A stretch of 61,275 nucleotides of DNA, taken from contig CAIOSY010000153.1 of NCBI GenBank assembly GCA_903861075.1, positions 1-61,275 of the forward strand. Reading direction: 5' to 3'. This document shows positions 1 to 10,526 of the stretch, piece after piece (the first letter of the stretch is position 1; each line of letters begins with the position of its first letter). This DNA is from an uncultured Nitrosomonadales bacterium (GTDB taxonomy: Bacteria; Pseudomonadota; Gammaproteobacteria; Burkholderiales; Gallionellaceae). The notes below the pieces were generated by a model. That model was not told the DNA's origin and ran no database searches. It saw nothing but the letters and a program-made list of their open reading frames with translations. The position numbers and the translations under genes were made by a program.

Positions 1-18
1 AGTTACCAAAATTTTCCG

Positions 19-24
19 TATAAT
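19..24 (+). promoter_or_regulatory. Possible -10 box for the RND efflux operon
   Basis: A perfect TATAAT hexamer lies 45 bases upstream of the adaptor start codon. The matching -35 element would fall at or beyond the left edge of the window, so the promoter cannot be completed. It is the only promoter-like element seen before the five-gene operon. Confidence 0.3.
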
Positions 25-68
25 CCTTAAATCTACTTGCAACCTGCCTTCCCTACGGACGTTATTTT

Positions 69-1271
69 ATGACCTCGCCATGCCAACTTATTTATCGCCC
101 GCTGAGCGCGCTAATCCTGATTGCATATAGCTTTTCCAACGCACACGCAGGCGAAGGCAGACCCGCGCCCTCCCCCGTTCCCGTCGCCGCTGCAACCGTA
201 GAGCAGCAATCGGTACCCGTGTGGATAGAAGCGCAAGGGACGGTTGTTCCCCGAAATTATGCAAACGTAATGCCCCGGGTAGCCGGACAATTGATCAGCA
301 TTAATTTCCGCGAAGGACAACCGGTCAAGGCCGGTCAGCTTCTGGCAACCTTAGACAGTAAGCCTTACCGCGTCTTGCTGGAACAGGTACAGGCTCAAAT
401 GGCGCGCGATCAGGCGACATTGTCCGGTGCACAATCCGACTTGTTACGTTACGAAACCTTGCTTACACAAGATTCCATCGCGGCTCAGCAAGTTACCGGC
501 CAGCGTGCACTGACCGCACAATGGGCAGGCACGGTCGCCGCCGACAAAGCAGCGGTGGACAATGCTCAATTGCAACTGAGTTATACCCGCATCACAGCGC
601 CAATTTCGGGCATCATCGGACTGCGTCAGGTTGACGCAGGTAATATGGTTGGCATCACCGGGGCGATCGGCGCCGGCAATAGCGCACTATCCGGCACAGC
701 AGTAACGGGTGCGCCCATCGCAATCATCGCGCAAGTACAACCGATCACGGTTCTGTTTTCCATTGCGCAAAATCAGTTACCTGCCGTACTGGATCGGATA
801 CATAGCGCATTGCCTGTTCAGGCCTGGGATCAACGCCGAACAAAAGTACTGGATACAGGAAAACTCATTGCGGTTGACAATCAAATCAATGCAGCAACAG
901 GCACTGTCATGCTCAAAGCGGAATTTTTAAATGAAAACAGGGGCTTGTTCCCCAATCAATTTGTCAATGCCCGATTACTGCTGACTACCGTCAAGAATGC
1001 ACTAACGATACCAACAGCAGCCATTTCCACCGGTGCACCCGGTACGTATGTTTACGTCATAGACAAAACCAGCAAGGTTACCCTGCGCCGTGTCACGACC
1101 GGCGTAACCTACCTTGACACCACAACTATTGCCAGCGGGCTCAAGATGGGTGAACGGGTCGTCACTGACGGCCTGGACAGGTTGCGCGATGGTTCTCAAG
1201 TGCAAATTATTACCCCCAGCGCATCCGGCACAACACGCGCTGATCAGCACAACGGACATCGTAAACCATGA
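69..1271 (+). CDS. mdtA: RND efflux periplasmic adaptor (membrane fusion protein), MdtA type
   Basis: This is the periplasmic adaptor that joins an inner-membrane RND pump to an outer membrane channel. The 400-residue protein has a signal peptide (about residues 1-27, ending AHA). A lipoyl-like half-motif follows ([17 protein letters not shown], about 70-86), then an alpha-helical hairpin rich in Gln and Ala (about 100-165), the second lipoyl half ([11 protein letters not shown]) and a beta-barrel with a membrane-proximal domain. There is no lipobox Cys, so the protein is probably not a lipoprotein. The stop overlaps the next start as ATGA, which indicates translational coupling. MdtA is assigned because two different RND subunits follow; the substrate cannot be read from the sequence. 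Confidence 0.9.
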   Translation: MTSPCQLIYRPLSALILIAYSFSNAHAGEGRPAPSPVPVAAATVEQQSVPVWIEAQGTVVPRNYANVMPRVAGQLISINFREGQPVKAGQLLATLDSKPYRVLLEQVQAQMARDQATLSGAQSDLLRYETLLTQDSIAAQQVTGQRALTAQWAGTVAADKAAVDNAQLQLSYTRITAPISGIIGLRQVDAGNMVGITGAIGAGNSALSGTAVTGAPIAIIAQVQPITVLFSIAQNQLPAVLDRIHSALPVQAWDQRRTKVLDTGKLIAVDNQINAATGTVMLKAEFLNENRGLFPNQFVNARLLLTTVKNALTIPTAAISTGAPGTYVYVIDKTSKVTLRRVTTGVTYLDTTTIASGLKMGERVVTDGLDRLRDGSQVQIITPSASGTTRADQHNGHRKP

Positions 1272-4200
1272 GTGATTTGAGTTCTAAAACCGCTCAATTG
1301 ACATCAGCGAATCCCGACGACGCAAGCAATACCGGAAGTCCTTCCAGACTATTCATACTGCGACCCGTTGCCACCACCTTGTTGATGGTGGCGGTATTGC
1401 TGCTCGGTTTCATCGGCTATTCCTTATTGCCACAATCTGCATTGCCTCAAGTAGACTATCCGACCATACAGGTATCCACGCTCTACCCCGGCGCCAGCCC
1501 TGATGTCATTACCTCCTCAATTACCTCGCCCCTTGAGCGACAGTTTGGTCAGATGCCGGGATTGGCTCAAATGTGGTCTAGCAGCTCGGGGGGAGCATCG
1601 GTCATCAATTTGCGTTTTGACCTGAATCTACCGCTTGATGTCGCCGAGCAGGAAGTACAAGCAGCAATCAATGCAGCAAGTACTTTTTTACCTGCCGACT
1701 TACCACAGCCACCCATTTATGCAAAGGTTAATCCCGCTGACGCGCCTGTCATTACCCTGGGACTCACTTCCGAAACGCTGGCGCTAACCCAACTACAAGA
1801 CATCGCCGACACAAGGCTGGCACAAAAATTATCGCAAGTCACGGGGGTAGGTCTGGTGACATTAAGTGGCGGGCAGCGCCCTTCTGTACGAGTAGAGGTT
1901 AATGGCCGTTTACTGGCTTCGCAAAATTTAACTTTGGCCAACGTGCAATCGGCAATCGTTGCGGCCAATGTAAATACACCTAAAGGCAGTTTTGACGGAA
2001 CAATGCGTGCCTTGACCATCAATGCCAACGATCAGTTACAGTCAATCGATGATTATCAAAAACTCATTATTTCCTACAATGGCGGTGCGCCAGTACGACT
2101 TTCCGATGTCGCAAACGTAACTCAGGGGGCTGAAAATACGCTACTCGCCGCATGGGTCAACGGAAAACCCGGTATCGTTATCAACGTACAGCGCCAGCCG
2201 GGCGCAAATGTGATTGCCGTCGTGGATCATATTCAACAGATGTTGCCACAATTAAGGCTCAGCCTGCCGGGTGCAACCGAACTGACCGTCTTGTCGGATC
2301 GAACCGTGACCATACGCTCGGCGATTAGGGATGTTAAATTCGAGTTATTGCTCTCGGTGGTGCTGGTGGTACTGGTCATCTTCCTGTTTCTGCGCAGTGC
2401 CAGAGCAACCTTTATTCCCGCGATGGCCGTTCCCTTGTCACTGATAGGAACTTTTGGCGTGATCTATCTGGCAGGATTTTCCATCAACAATCTCACCTTA
2501 ATGGCATTGACCATCGCCACAGGTTTCGTGGTGGATGATGCCATCGTAATGATCGAAAACATCGCCCGTCACATCGAACAGGGCGAGACACCGATGCAAG
2601 CCGCCTTAAAAGGTGCAAAACAAATCGGCTTTACCATCATTTCACTGACCCTTTCGCTCATCGCCGTCCTTATCCCCTTGCTGTTCATGGGTGATGTCGT
2701 TGGTCGATTATTCCGGGAGTTTGCCATTACGCTGGCCGTATCCATTCTGATCTCCGCCATCGTATCACTCACTTTTACACCCATGCTCAGTGCGCGATTA
2801 TTACGCCATACACCAAACGAACAGCACGGCGGGTTTCTAAATCTGTTTCAGACGCAATTCGATAGACTGACCGCCGCCTATGGCTGCGCCTTACGCTGGG
2901 TATTGCAACGACAAGGACTGACACTGTGGGCGGCTTTCACCACCCTGGTACTGACTGTTTTGCTTTACATATTGATACCCAAGGGGTTTTTCCCGGTCGA
3001 AGACACCGGCATGATACAAGCCATCACCGTCGCGCAGCAAAGTTCTTCATTTGAGGAAATGAATCGTCAACAACAAGCCTTGGTTGACGCCCTGCTCACT
3101 GAGCCTTCCGTCGATAGCATTTCATCATTCATCGGTGTTGATGGCGGCAATAGCACGCTCAACAGTGGCAGAATGCTCATTAACCTGAAACCTTTGGCTC
3201 AACGCAAGGAACGGGTCGGTGTTTTAATCGCGCGTTTACAAAAGCTCACGACCCCTGCAATGGAAGTCTACTTCAGACCTGTCCAGGATCTCACCATAGA
3301 TGATCTCATTAGCCGCAGCCCCTATCAGTTCAGCATCACTGCGACCAGCAATGAACAACTTAGCACCTGGAATGAAGCCCTGCTAGATAAATTACAGATC
3401 TTGCCGCAATTGACTTATGTCTCCAGCAGCCTGCAAAACAAGGGATTACAAGCCTTTGTTAATATAGATCGCGATGCGGCATCCCGACTGGGCATCACCG
3501 TTGCGAGCATAGACAGCGCCCTGTATAGCGCCTTTGGTCAAAGGTTGATTTCCACCATTTTTACACAATCAGCACAATACCGCGTGGTATTGCAACTGGA
3601 TCCCGCAGAGCGCCGGGGGCTGGCTGGATTTAACAGTATCTACCTCTCGGCGGCAAATGGTGCATCCGTGCCGTTATCGCAAATCGCACAAATTGAACAA
3701 CGTAATGGACTACTGGAAGTGGATCACCTGGGGCAATTCCCGGCAGCGATGATTTCCTTTGATCTGGCTCGTGGCGTATCCATAGGCGAAGCCGTAAATG
3801 AAATTCGCAAGACAGCAACACAAATCAAATTACCCGCCGCGATACCTTTAAAAATGCAAGGTGCGGCAGCCGCTTTTGAAGCGGCACTCTCCAATCAACT
3901 TTGGCTATTACTGGCGGCGATTGCGACCATGTACATTGTGCTGGGCGTGCTATATGAAAGCTTTGTTCATCCGGTGACCATACTCTCCACCCTGCCCTCA
4001 GCCGGGATAGGCGCACTGCTAGCCTTAATGCTATCAGGGAATAGCCTGACGGTCATCGCCATTATCGGCATCATTCTATTGATAGGCATAGTCAAAAAGA
4101 ATGCCATTCTGATGGTAGATTTCGCGCTGGACGCGCAACGAAATCAAGGCTTGCCTGCACCGGAAGCGATCTATCAGGCTGCTTTATTGCGCCTACGACC

Positions 4201-4423
4201 GATACTAATGACAACCTTCGCCGCATTATTCGGTGCAATCCCGCTCGTTGTTGGCGGCGGCATGGGTGCAGAACTACGCCAGCCACTGGGAATTGCATTA
4301 GTCGGCGGTTTGTTACTCTCACAATTACTCACGCTGTTTACCACCCCGGTAATCTATCTGGCCTTTGATCGTGTATTGATACGCTGGAATGGGCGTGTAA
4401 GCGCTCAAAAGGATGTGGCGTGA
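1268..4423 (+). CDS. mdtB: RND multidrug efflux transporter, MdtB-like subunit
   Basis: This is an inner-membrane proton/drug antiporter of the HAE1 RND family (1051 aa, the usual length). About 27 extra polar residues precede the first membrane segment ([13 protein letters not shown]). The proton-relay aspartates are D423-D424 in [15 protein letters not shown], and the partner lysine is at about 943-944 in [14 protein letters not shown]. Two large periplasmic loops and 12 membrane spans are arranged as in AcrB. The gene overlaps mdtA and mdtC by 4 nt each. Two unlike RND genes in tandem are the hallmark of MdtBC-type heteromeric pumps. Assignment of B versus C follows gene order and similarity. 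Confidence 0.92.
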   Translation: MSDLSSKTAQLTSANPDDASNTGSPSRLFILRPVATTLLMVAVLLLGFIGYSLLPQSALPQVDYPTIQVSTLYPGASPDVITSSITSPLERQFGQMPGLAQMWSSSSGGASVINLRFDLNLPLDVAEQEVQAAINAASTFLPADLPQPPIYAKVNPADAPVITLGLTSETLALTQLQDIADTRLAQKLSQVTGVGLVTLSGGQRPSVRVEVNGRLLASQNLTLANVQSAIVAANVNTPKGSFDGTMRALTINANDQLQSIDDYQKLIISYNGGAPVRLSDVANVTQGAENTLLAAWVNGKPGIVINVQRQPGANVIAVVDHIQQMLPQLRLSLPGATELTVLSDRTVTIRSAIRDVKFELLLSVVLVVLVIFLFLRSARATFIPAMAVPLSLIGTFGVIYLAGFSINNLTLMALTIATGFVVDDAIVMIENIARHIEQGETPMQAALKGAKQIGFTIISLTLSLIAVLIPLLFMGDVVGRLFREFAITLAVSILISAIVSLTFTPMLSARLLRHTPNEQHGGFLNLFQTQFDRLTAAYGCALRWVLQRQGLTLWAAFTTLVLTVLLYILIPKGFFPVEDTGMIQAITVAQQSSSFEEMNRQQQALVDALLTEPSVDSISSFIGVDGGNSTLNSGRMLINLKPLAQRKERVGVLIARLQKLTTPAMEVYFRPVQDLTIDDLISRSPYQFSITATSNEQLSTWNEALLDKLQILPQLTYVSSSLQNKGLQAFVNIDRDAASRLGITVASIDSALYSAFGQRLISTIFTQSAQYRVVLQLDPAERRGLAGFNSIYLSAANGASVPLSQIAQIEQRNGLLEVDHLGQFPAAMISFDLARGVSIGEAVNEIRKTATQIKLPAAIPLKMQGAAAAFEAALSNQLWLLLAAIATMYIVLGVLYESFVHPVTILSTLPSAGIGALLALMLSGNSLTVIAIIGIILLIGIVKKNAILMVDFALDAQRNQGLPAPEAIYQAALLRLRPILMTTFAALFGAIPLVVGGGMGAELRQPLGIALVGGLLLSQLLTLFTTPVIYLAFDRVLIRWNGRVSAQKDVA

Positions 4424-7400
4424 ATTTCTCTGCGACCTTTATCAACCGTCCCGTCGCCACCACACTATTGGCGCTGGCAGTGGTACTGGCCGGATGTATC
4501 GCGTATAAATTACTGCCTGTCTCTCCCTTGCCGCAGGTTGACTTTCCGACCATCGGCATATCAGCCGCACTACCGGGTGCCAGTCCCGATGTAATGGCCG
4601 CGACGATAGCGACGCCTTTGGAACGTGCGCTGGGGCGTATTGCCGGCGTCTCAGAAATGACTTCAAGCAGTTCGCTGGGCAATACGAATATCACCATTCA
4701 GTTCGATCTCTCCAAGAACATCAACACGGCAGCACGTGAAGTACAGGCTGCCATCAATGCCTCACGCGCTTTATTACCCACAGGTATGACGGGGAATCCG
4801 ACCTATCGCAAGGTCAATCCGGCTGATGCACCCATCATGATTTTGTCACTGACTTCAAAAAGTATGTCCGTGACGCAAATGTACGATACCGCTTCAACCA
4901 TACTGGCTCAAAAGATTTCTCAAATACAGGGCGTAGGACAGGTCACGGTCGGTGGCGCTGCCTTGCCCGCTGTACGGGTGGATGTGGATCTGGATCAGGT
5001 CAACAACATGGGTCTAGGACTAGAACAAATCAGAACGGCAATTGCCAGCGGCAATATAAACGCCCCCAAAGGCGCGCTGGAAGACGATAAACGGCGATGG
5101 CAAATTCAAGCTAATGATCAGCTAACAACCCCTGCAGATTATGCGAATCTAACCGTCGCCTATATCGGCGGCGTCGCGATCAAATTGAACCAGATCGCCC
5201 ATGTAAGCCAAAATTCGCAAAACCTGCGCAATATGGGGATAGCCAACGGACAACCTTCGGTGCAACTCATCATCTCGCGCCAGCCGGGGGCAAATATCAT
5301 CGAAACAGTGGAAGCGATCAAGGCACAATTACCCGTGCTGGCCGAAAGCATACCGCAAGCGATAAAAATAAAAATGATGCTGGATCGAACCATCACCATT
5401 CGTGCCTCATTGCACGATTCGGAAATGACCCTGCTTCTTTCGGTGTTTCTGGTCGCGCTGGTGGTGTTTCTATTTTTACGCGATTGGCGTGCCACACTCA
5501 TCCCCGTCATCGCTGTACCCATTTCATTGATCGGCACTTTCGCCGCAATGTATCTTCTGGACTTCAGTCTGGATAATTTGTCACTCATGGCGCTGATCGT
5601 CGCGACGGGTTTTGTGGTAGATGATGCGGTCGTGGTGCTGGAAAACATCATGCGCCATATAGAAGCAGGTATGAAACCAAGAGCCGCCGCCTTGCTAGGC
5701 GCGAAAGAAGTCGGCTTCACTGTCTTATCCATGAGTCTGTCGCTGGTAGCGGTCTTTTTGCCTGTGTTGCTAATGGGGGGGATTATTGGCAGATTATTTA
5801 GAGAATTCGCCGCCACTTTATCTATTGCGATTTTTATCTCCTTGATTGTATCGCTCAGCATCACGCCTATGCTGGCTTCCCGTATGTTAAAAGCACGTAC
5901 TGAAAACCCCTCAGGCAAACTGGCCTCGATCGGTGAGCGCGGTTATGCCCGTCTGCTCAAAGGCTATGATATTAGTCTGTCCTGGTCACTCAAACATCAC
6001 CGCATCATGGTTTTCATATTTTTTGCCACCATCGCTTGCACCATTTATCTGTACCAGATCATTCCCAAGGGGTTTTTCCCAACACAGGACACCGGGGTCG
6101 TAACCGGAAACATACAGGCTGATCAGGCCATTTCGTTTCAGGCAATGTCAGAAAAATTACAACGTATTGTTGCCATCATCAAGGCCAATCCGTCAGTCGA
6201 TAATGTCGTCGCATTCACCGGCGGGGGCGGAACCAACAGTGGTTTTATCTTTATGAGTCTGCAGCCTTATACTCAAAGGCCTGATGCCACTACGGTACTT
6301 GCCGGTCTGCGACGTGGCATCAATTCTATCCCCGGTGCGCAGGTGTTTTTAGCTCCGGTTCAAGACATTCGTGCCGGAGGCAGACCCTCGCCTGCGCTTT
6401 ATCAATACACCTTACAAGCAAGCGATTTGAATGCGTTACGTAACTGGGAACCTAAGGTACTCGACGCCTTCAGGCATATTTCGGGCTTGACGGATGTTAA
6501 TACCGACCAGCAAAGTAAAGGTCTTCAAATTCAACTGGTTATCGACCGTGAGGCTGCCGCGCACTATGGGATTTCCATCAATACCATAGATCAGACACTC
6601 AACGATGCTTTTGGACAAAGACTGATTTCCACTATCTATGCGCCCCTCAATCAGTACCGTGTGGTGATGGAAGCGGATCAGCGCTATCTGCAACGTCCAG
6701 ATGCGTTGGCAAATATTTACCTTATCTCCGGCAAGGGTGAAAAAGTGCCGCTGTCAGCGGTTTCTCGTTATGAACTCGGCAATACGCCGCTCGTCGTCAA
6801 TCATCAAGGATTATTCGCGGCATCAACAATTTCCTTCAATCTCGAAAAGGGCGTATCACTCGGACAGGCACAACAGAAAATTGCCTATGCAATGGTGCAG
6901 ATAAGCTTGCCCGGTAGCATACAGGGTGGTTTTCAGGGTACAGCAAAACTTTTTCAAGACACGCTAAAAAATCAACCCTTGTTCATTTTTACCGCAATTT
7001 TAGTCATTTATATCGTATTGGGTATGCTGTATGAAAGCACCATACATCCGTTAACCATACTCTCCACACTGCCATCTGCAGGCCTGGGTGCGGTTATTGC
7101 GCTACTGTTATTTCATATTGATTTTTCTATCATTGCCTTGATAGGCGTATTTCTGCTTATCGGCATCGTCAAGAAAAATGCAATTTTGATGGTAGATTTT
7201 GCTTTGCAAATCGAACGGGATACGGGAGCTTGCCCTAAGGAAGCGATACATGAAGCCTGTCTGCTGCGCCTGCGTCCCATACTGATGACCACACTGGCTG
7301 CATTATTCACTGCATTACCCCTGGCACTCATCACCGGCAACGGAGCAGAGTTACGTCAACCATTAGGAATAGCCATTGCAGGTGGTTTGCTGGTGAGCCA

Positions 7401-7512
7401 GTTACTCACCCTATACACTACGCCGGTAATCTATCTGCAACTGGACAAGATGCGACACTGGGGAAGAAAACGCTGGGCACGTCGTCAAGTCTCACAAGGA
7501 ATTATAAGATGA
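4420..7512 (+). CDS. mdtC: RND multidrug efflux transporter, MdtC-like subunit
   Basis: This is the second RND pump subunit (1030 aa). The start is GTG in GTGA, overlapping the mdtB stop. The first membrane helix begins almost at once ([19 protein letters not shown]). The proton-relay pair is D401-D402 in [16 protein letters not shown], and the conserved lysine lies in [16 protein letters not shown] near the C-terminus. The predicted partner is the preceding MdtB-like subunit, giving a mixed trimer. The C-terminus is short and basic (GRKRWARRQ). A 252-codon antisense open frame inside this gene is a shadow. Family membership is certain; the exported compound is not known. Confidence 0.92.
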   Translation: MNFSATFINRPVATTLLALAVVLAGCIAYKLLPVSPLPQVDFPTIGISAALPGASPDVMAATIATPLERALGRIAGVSEMTSSSSLGNTNITIQFDLSKNINTAAREVQAAINASRALLPTGMTGNPTYRKVNPADAPIMILSLTSKSMSVTQMYDTASTILAQKISQIQGVGQVTVGGAALPAVRVDVDLDQVNNMGLGLEQIRTAIASGNINAPKGALEDDKRRWQIQANDQLTTPADYANLTVAYIGGVAIKLNQIAHVSQNSQNLRNMGIANGQPSVQLIISRQPGANIIETVEAIKAQLPVLAESIPQAIKIKMMLDRTITIRASLHDSEMTLLLSVFLVALVVFLFLRDWRATLIPVIAVPISLIGTFAAMYLLDFSLDNLSLMALIVATGFVVDDAVVVLENIMRHIEAGMKPRAAALLGAKEVGFTVLSMSLSLVAVFLPVLLMGGIIGRLFREFAATLSIAIFISLIVSLSITPMLASRMLKARTENPSGKLASIGERGYARLLKGYDISLSWSLKHHRIMVFIFFATIACTIYLYQIIPKGFFPTQDTGVVTGNIQADQAISFQAMSEKLQRIVAIIKANPSVDNVVAFTGGGGTNSGFIFMSLQPYTQRPDATTVLAGLRRGINSIPGAQVFLAPVQDIRAGGRPSPALYQYTLQASDLNALRNWEPKVLDAFRHISGLTDVNTDQQSKGLQIQLVIDREAAAHYGISINTIDQTLNDAFGQRLISTIYAPLNQYRVVMEADQRYLQRPDALANIYLISGKGEKVPLSAVSRYELGNTPLVVNHQGLFAASTISFNLEKGVSLGQAQQKIAYAMVQISLPGSIQGGFQGTAKLFQDTLKNQPLFIFTAILVIYIVLGMLYESTIHPLTILSTLPSAGLGAVIALLLFHIDFSIIALIGVFLLIGIVKKNAILMVDFALQIERDTGACPKEAIHEACLLRLRPILMTTLAALFTALPLALITGNGAELRQPLGIAIAGGLLVSQLLTLYTTPVIYLQLDKMRHWGRKRWARRQVSQGIIR

Positions 7513-8936
7513 AATTATTACTGAGCGTCAATCTACTCGTCATAACGTTGCTGACCGGCTGCGCGATGGGACCCGATTATAAACGTCCTGCATTAGTGAC
7601 CCCGGCACAGTTCAAGGAAAACTGGCTGGCGACCTCAACGCTAGTCATGCCCGTGCCTCAGGCGTGGTGGTTGATATTTAATGACACCACCCTTAATATG
7701 CTGGAAGCGCGCATTGCCTTAAATAACCAGAGTTTACGCGCCGCGTTTTACACCTACGACCAAGCCTATGCACTGACGGATGCGGCACGCGCGATGGAAT
7801 ATCCAACGTTAGGTGCGTCTGTTTCTTCCACGAAAACCTCATCCGGCGGCATTTCCAACACCACCGGGGCGGTCACGACGACTCAGGTTTCCGGTAAAAC
7901 TGTCAGTCTTACCGCAAGCTGGATACCTGATTTCTGGGGCAAAGTTCGGCGTCAGATTGAATCCAATCAGGCAAGTTCAGAGGCGAGTCTGGAGACCCTG
8001 CATTCTGCCCAGTTAAGCCTGCAAAGCACACTTGCACAGGATTATTTTTTAATTCGTCAGTTGGACAGCCAGATAGTGCTGGCGCAAGAGACAACTGCCG
8101 CCTATCAAAAGAATCTCAAAATTACCCAAAACCGCTATGAAGCAGGCGTTGTCACACAAGCCGATGTGGCATTAGCCGATTCGCAATTAGCTAATGCGCG
8201 CGTCCAACAGCTCACCTTCACCATACAGCGCGCGCAACTGGAACATGCGATTGCCGTTCTAACAGGTGATACACCCGCCAATTTCAACTTGCCCGCCATG
8301 CCAGAATTAGCACAGCCGCAAATGATACCGGCAGGATTACCATCGCAATTATTGTTGCGTCGACCCGATTTACGTGCAGCTGAACGTCAGGTTGCCGCCG
8401 CCAACGCACTGATAGGCGTAGCAAAATCAGCCTATTTTCCGGCACTGACACTATCCGGTTCGCGTGGATGGCGTAGCCCAACCTTCACCAACCTACTCTC
8501 CGCGCCCAACATTTTCTGGTCTATGGGGCCATCTGTTGCGGAAACGCTATTTGACGGAGGCGCACGCAGTGCCGCAGTGGCACAAAGTCAGGGGAGCTAT
8601 CAACTGGCCGTGGCACAATATCGGCAGCTTGGACTGACGGCTCTACAGCAGGTTGAGGATCAATTAGTTGCTTTGCGCGTTTTAAGTGTAGAGGCAAGTT
8701 TACAACAGCAGGCTGTTGCTTCAAGTGACAAGTCTTTACGTTTGACCACTGATCAGTATAAAGCGGGGACCGTGTCTTATCAGAATGTCGTTACGGCACA
8801 AACCAATGCCTATACAACGAAAAATGCTGCATTACTCATCACTGGCCAGCGTTATATCGCCAGTATTGCACTAATACAGGCACTGGGTGGAGGCTGGAAT
8901 GACAATCCCGCATTGGGTGAGGACGTTAAACCATGA
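7509..8936 (+). CDS. NodT-family outer membrane efflux lipoprotein
   Basis: This is the TolC-like outer membrane channel of the tripartite pump (475 aa). The signal sequence ends in a lipobox (LLTGCAMGPDYKRP, Cys about residue 18), as in NodT/OprM factors, so the mature protein should be a lipoprotein. Two internally similar halves of long helices follow (for example NRYEAGVVTQADVALAD and DQYKAGTVSYQNVVTAQ), typical of the duplicated OEP domain. The gene overlaps mdtC by 4 nt and the following gene by 4 nt. It therefore belongs to the operon and is the dedicated exit channel. Confidence 0.9.
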   Translation: MKLLLSVNLLVITLLTGCAMGPDYKRPALVTPAQFKENWLATSTLVMPVPQAWWLIFNDTTLNMLEARIALNNQSLRAAFYTYDQAYALTDAARAMEYPTLGASVSSTKTSSGGISNTTGAVTTTQVSGKTVSLTASWIPDFWGKVRRQIESNQASSEASLETLHSAQLSLQSTLAQDYFLIRQLDSQIVLAQETTAAYQKNLKITQNRYEAGVVTQADVALADSQLANARVQQLTFTIQRAQLEHAIAVLTGDTPANFNLPAMPELAQPQMIPAGLPSQLLLRRPDLRAAERQVAAANALIGVAKSAYFPALTLSGSRGWRSPTFTNLLSAPNIFWSMGPSVAETLFDGGARSAAVAQSQGSYQLAVAQYRQLGLTALQQVEDQLVALRVLSVEASLQQQAVASSDKSLRLTTDQYKAGTVSYQNVVTAQTNAYTTKNAALLITGQRYIASIALIQALGGGWNDNPALGEDVKP

Positions 8937-9448
8937 AATTGATATACATGATACTACTGTGCCTTTTAAATTTCCAGGCCATGTCCGGCATGGCGTACGC
9001 AGCTGAACTAGCCGGGTTGTGGCAGGAATATAACGACGACACGGGCAAAGTCGAGGCGCTGATACGCATCGAAAAGACGGGAAATGGCAATTACGAAGGC
9101 GTCATTGAAAAACTCATACCCGATACCGTAGAAAAAAATGCCACGCGGTGCACCTTGTGTACGGGCAGTTTGCATAATCGCCCTTTATTAGGTTTACGTA
9201 TCCTGTCTAATCTGCAAAGACGTGACCATCACACTTTTGAAGGAGGCGAAATCACGGATCCTGACGATGGCAAGGTTTATCGATGCAAAATCAGTCTGTC
9301 AGAAAATGGTAGCACGATTGAGGTAACAGGCTACCTCAACTTTAACTGGATCGGGCATTCTGAAGTTTGGCGCAGAGTCAGACCTGAGGCGACATATCAA
9401 TCTTATCCGCGACAGAATCGGCACGCCGCCTACGCACATAATGGATAA
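8933..9448 (+). CDS. DUF2147 periplasmic protein
   Basis: This is a 171-residue protein with a signal peptide (about residues 1-23, ending AYAA). A DUF2147-type domain follows: LAGLWQEYNDDTGKVEALIRI near the mature N-terminus, then the C-x-x-C segment RCTLCTGS and the C-terminal GHSEVWRRV. The family forms a small beta-barrel-like domain of unknown function. The start overlaps the outer membrane factor stop (ATGA), so it is made together with the efflux pump, which is not usual for mdt operons. The two close cysteines could form a disulfide. Family fairly certain, function unknown. Confidence 0.8.
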   Translation: MKLIYMILLCLLNFQAMSGMAYAAELAGLWQEYNDDTGKVEALIRIEKTGNGNYEGVIEKLIPDTVEKNATRCTLCTGSLHNRPLLGLRILSNLQRRDHHTFEGGEITDPDDGKVYRCKISLSENGSTIEVTGYLNFNWIGHSEVWRRVRPEATYQSYPRQNRHAAYAHNG

Positions 9449-9488
9449 ATCAAACTAAAGTTACACACTCAAGGTTATAAAAACAGGA

Positions 9489-9992
9489 CTATTTTCCTCT
9501 CACTGCAATAGTAATCGCCCACAAACCGAGTGCAACATAACAGAACAACGACCACTCAGGAATGCCTAGCGTTAAGAATGTCCAACCCCGCGCGGCACAC
9601 TCTCCAGAGCCGTGTAATAAGGCTTGCAACACATGACTCATAGGCATGGTTTCCAGCATATAGTCCAGACCCGGTCCACATGCAGGCACCTGATCTGCAG
9701 GTAAATGCTGTATCCAGATATGTCGCGAAGCAACCGCAATCCCTGACAGGCACAGTATTCCAATCAAAGTTGCGTAAAGGCGTTGCCCGAGACGCTTGGG
9801 ACCTTGCGTAGCAGCAAGTAAATACAGCACAAGAATAGAGATAAAAATTAATCTTTGCACCATACACAACGGACAGGGATCCTGATGTTTAACATATTGC
9901 AAATATAAACCAAAGCCCATGAGAGAACTGGCGAACAAAAAACCTGCCAGGTACAACCAACTGTTTGGAATACGACGCCAAAGCTTCAACAT
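9489..9992 (-). CDS. dsbB: Disulfide bond formation protein B
   Basis: This is the inner-membrane quinone reductase that reoxidises DsbA (167 aa). It has four membrane helices. The first periplasmic pair is C40-C43 in QDPCPLCMVQR and the second pair is C105 and C132 (VPACGPG and GSGECAARGW), matching the E. coli layout. The start lies one base after the iscX stop, so dsbB is probably read from the isc operon. It converges on the DUF2147 gene with 40 bases between stops and no obvious terminator. The many exported cytochromes in this genome would need this oxidising route. Confidence 0.93.
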   Translation of the reverse strand: MLKLWRRIPNSWLYLAGFLFASSLMGFGLYLQYVKHQDPCPLCMVQRLIFISILVLYLLAATQGPKRLGQRLYATLIGILCLSGIAVASRHIWIQHLPADQVPACGPGLDYMLETMPMSHVLQALLHGSGECAARGWTFLTLGIPEWSLFCYVALGLWAITIAVRGK

Positions 9993-9993
9993 A

Positions 9994-10191
9994 TTATTCC
10001 GCCTCGTCTATCCAGGTAGCTTGTATCGCTTCAAGTACTTTTTCTCCGCCATGACCATGATCATCCTCAAACCCGGCTAATCCTATCACCCAGTTATGCA
10101 AATCGACAAATCTCACCGTCAAAGGATCAATATCTGGATATTTGTCAGCTAAGGCAATGGCAATGTCACGTACGTCTATCCATTTCATCAT
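9994..10191 (-). CDS. iscX: Iron-sulfur cluster assembly protein IscX
   Basis: This is a small acidic protein (65 aa) that binds IscS and iron and modulates Fe-S assembly. The family signature is clear: MKWIDVRDIAIALADKYP, DPLTVRFVDLHNWV, and the acidic end EAIQATWIDEAE. The start overlaps the fdx stop in TAATG. A second ATG follows directly, so the true start may be one codon later. Position at the end of the isc operon is the normal one. Confidence 0.95.
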   Translation of the reverse strand: MMKWIDVRDIAIALADKYPDIDPLTVRFVDLHNWVIGLAGFEDDHGHGGEKVLEAIQATWIDEAE

Positions 10192-10526
10192 TAACCTTCC
10201 TTAACCATATTGATGGTATATTTTGGAATTTGCACCACCAGATCGGTTTGTGCCACCAAAGCTTGACAGGACAATCTTGAGTTGGGTTCCAAGCCCCACG
10301 CTTTGTCCAGCAAATCATCTTCCAGCTCATCTGAAGGCGTAAGGGAACTTAACCCTTCCCGGATGATGACGTGACAGGTCGTACAGGCACAGGATTTTTC
10401 ACACGCATGTTCAATATTAACGCCATTTTGCAGTAGTGCATCGCAAATGGAAATGCCTGCGGGAACGTTAAACAAGACACCCGCAGGACACAACTCTTCA
10501 TGCGGCAAAACAATAATTTGCGTCAT
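10191..10526 (-). CDS. fdx: Isc-system [2Fe-2S] ferredoxin
   Basis: This is an electron donor for Fe-S cluster assembly (111 aa). The cluster ligands are C42, C48 and C51 in CEKSCACTTCHV and C87 in SRLSCQAL, the adrenodoxin-type pattern of E. coli Fdx. C46 is an additional conserved Cys of the same loop. The start codon directly follows the hscA stop (TAAATG), so expression is coupled. Confidence 0.96.
   Translation of the reverse strand: MTQIIVLPHEELCPAGVLFNVPAGISICDALLQNGVNIEHACEKSCACTTCHVIIREGLSSLTPSDELEDDLLDKAWGLEPNSRLSCQALVAQTDLVVQIPKYTINMVKEG

Noticed and set aside
5160-5918. 252-codon open frame on the - strand
   Set aside because: It lies wholly opposite the conserved membrane region of mdtC, has a Ser/Thr-rich, unfamily-like composition and no ribosome site.
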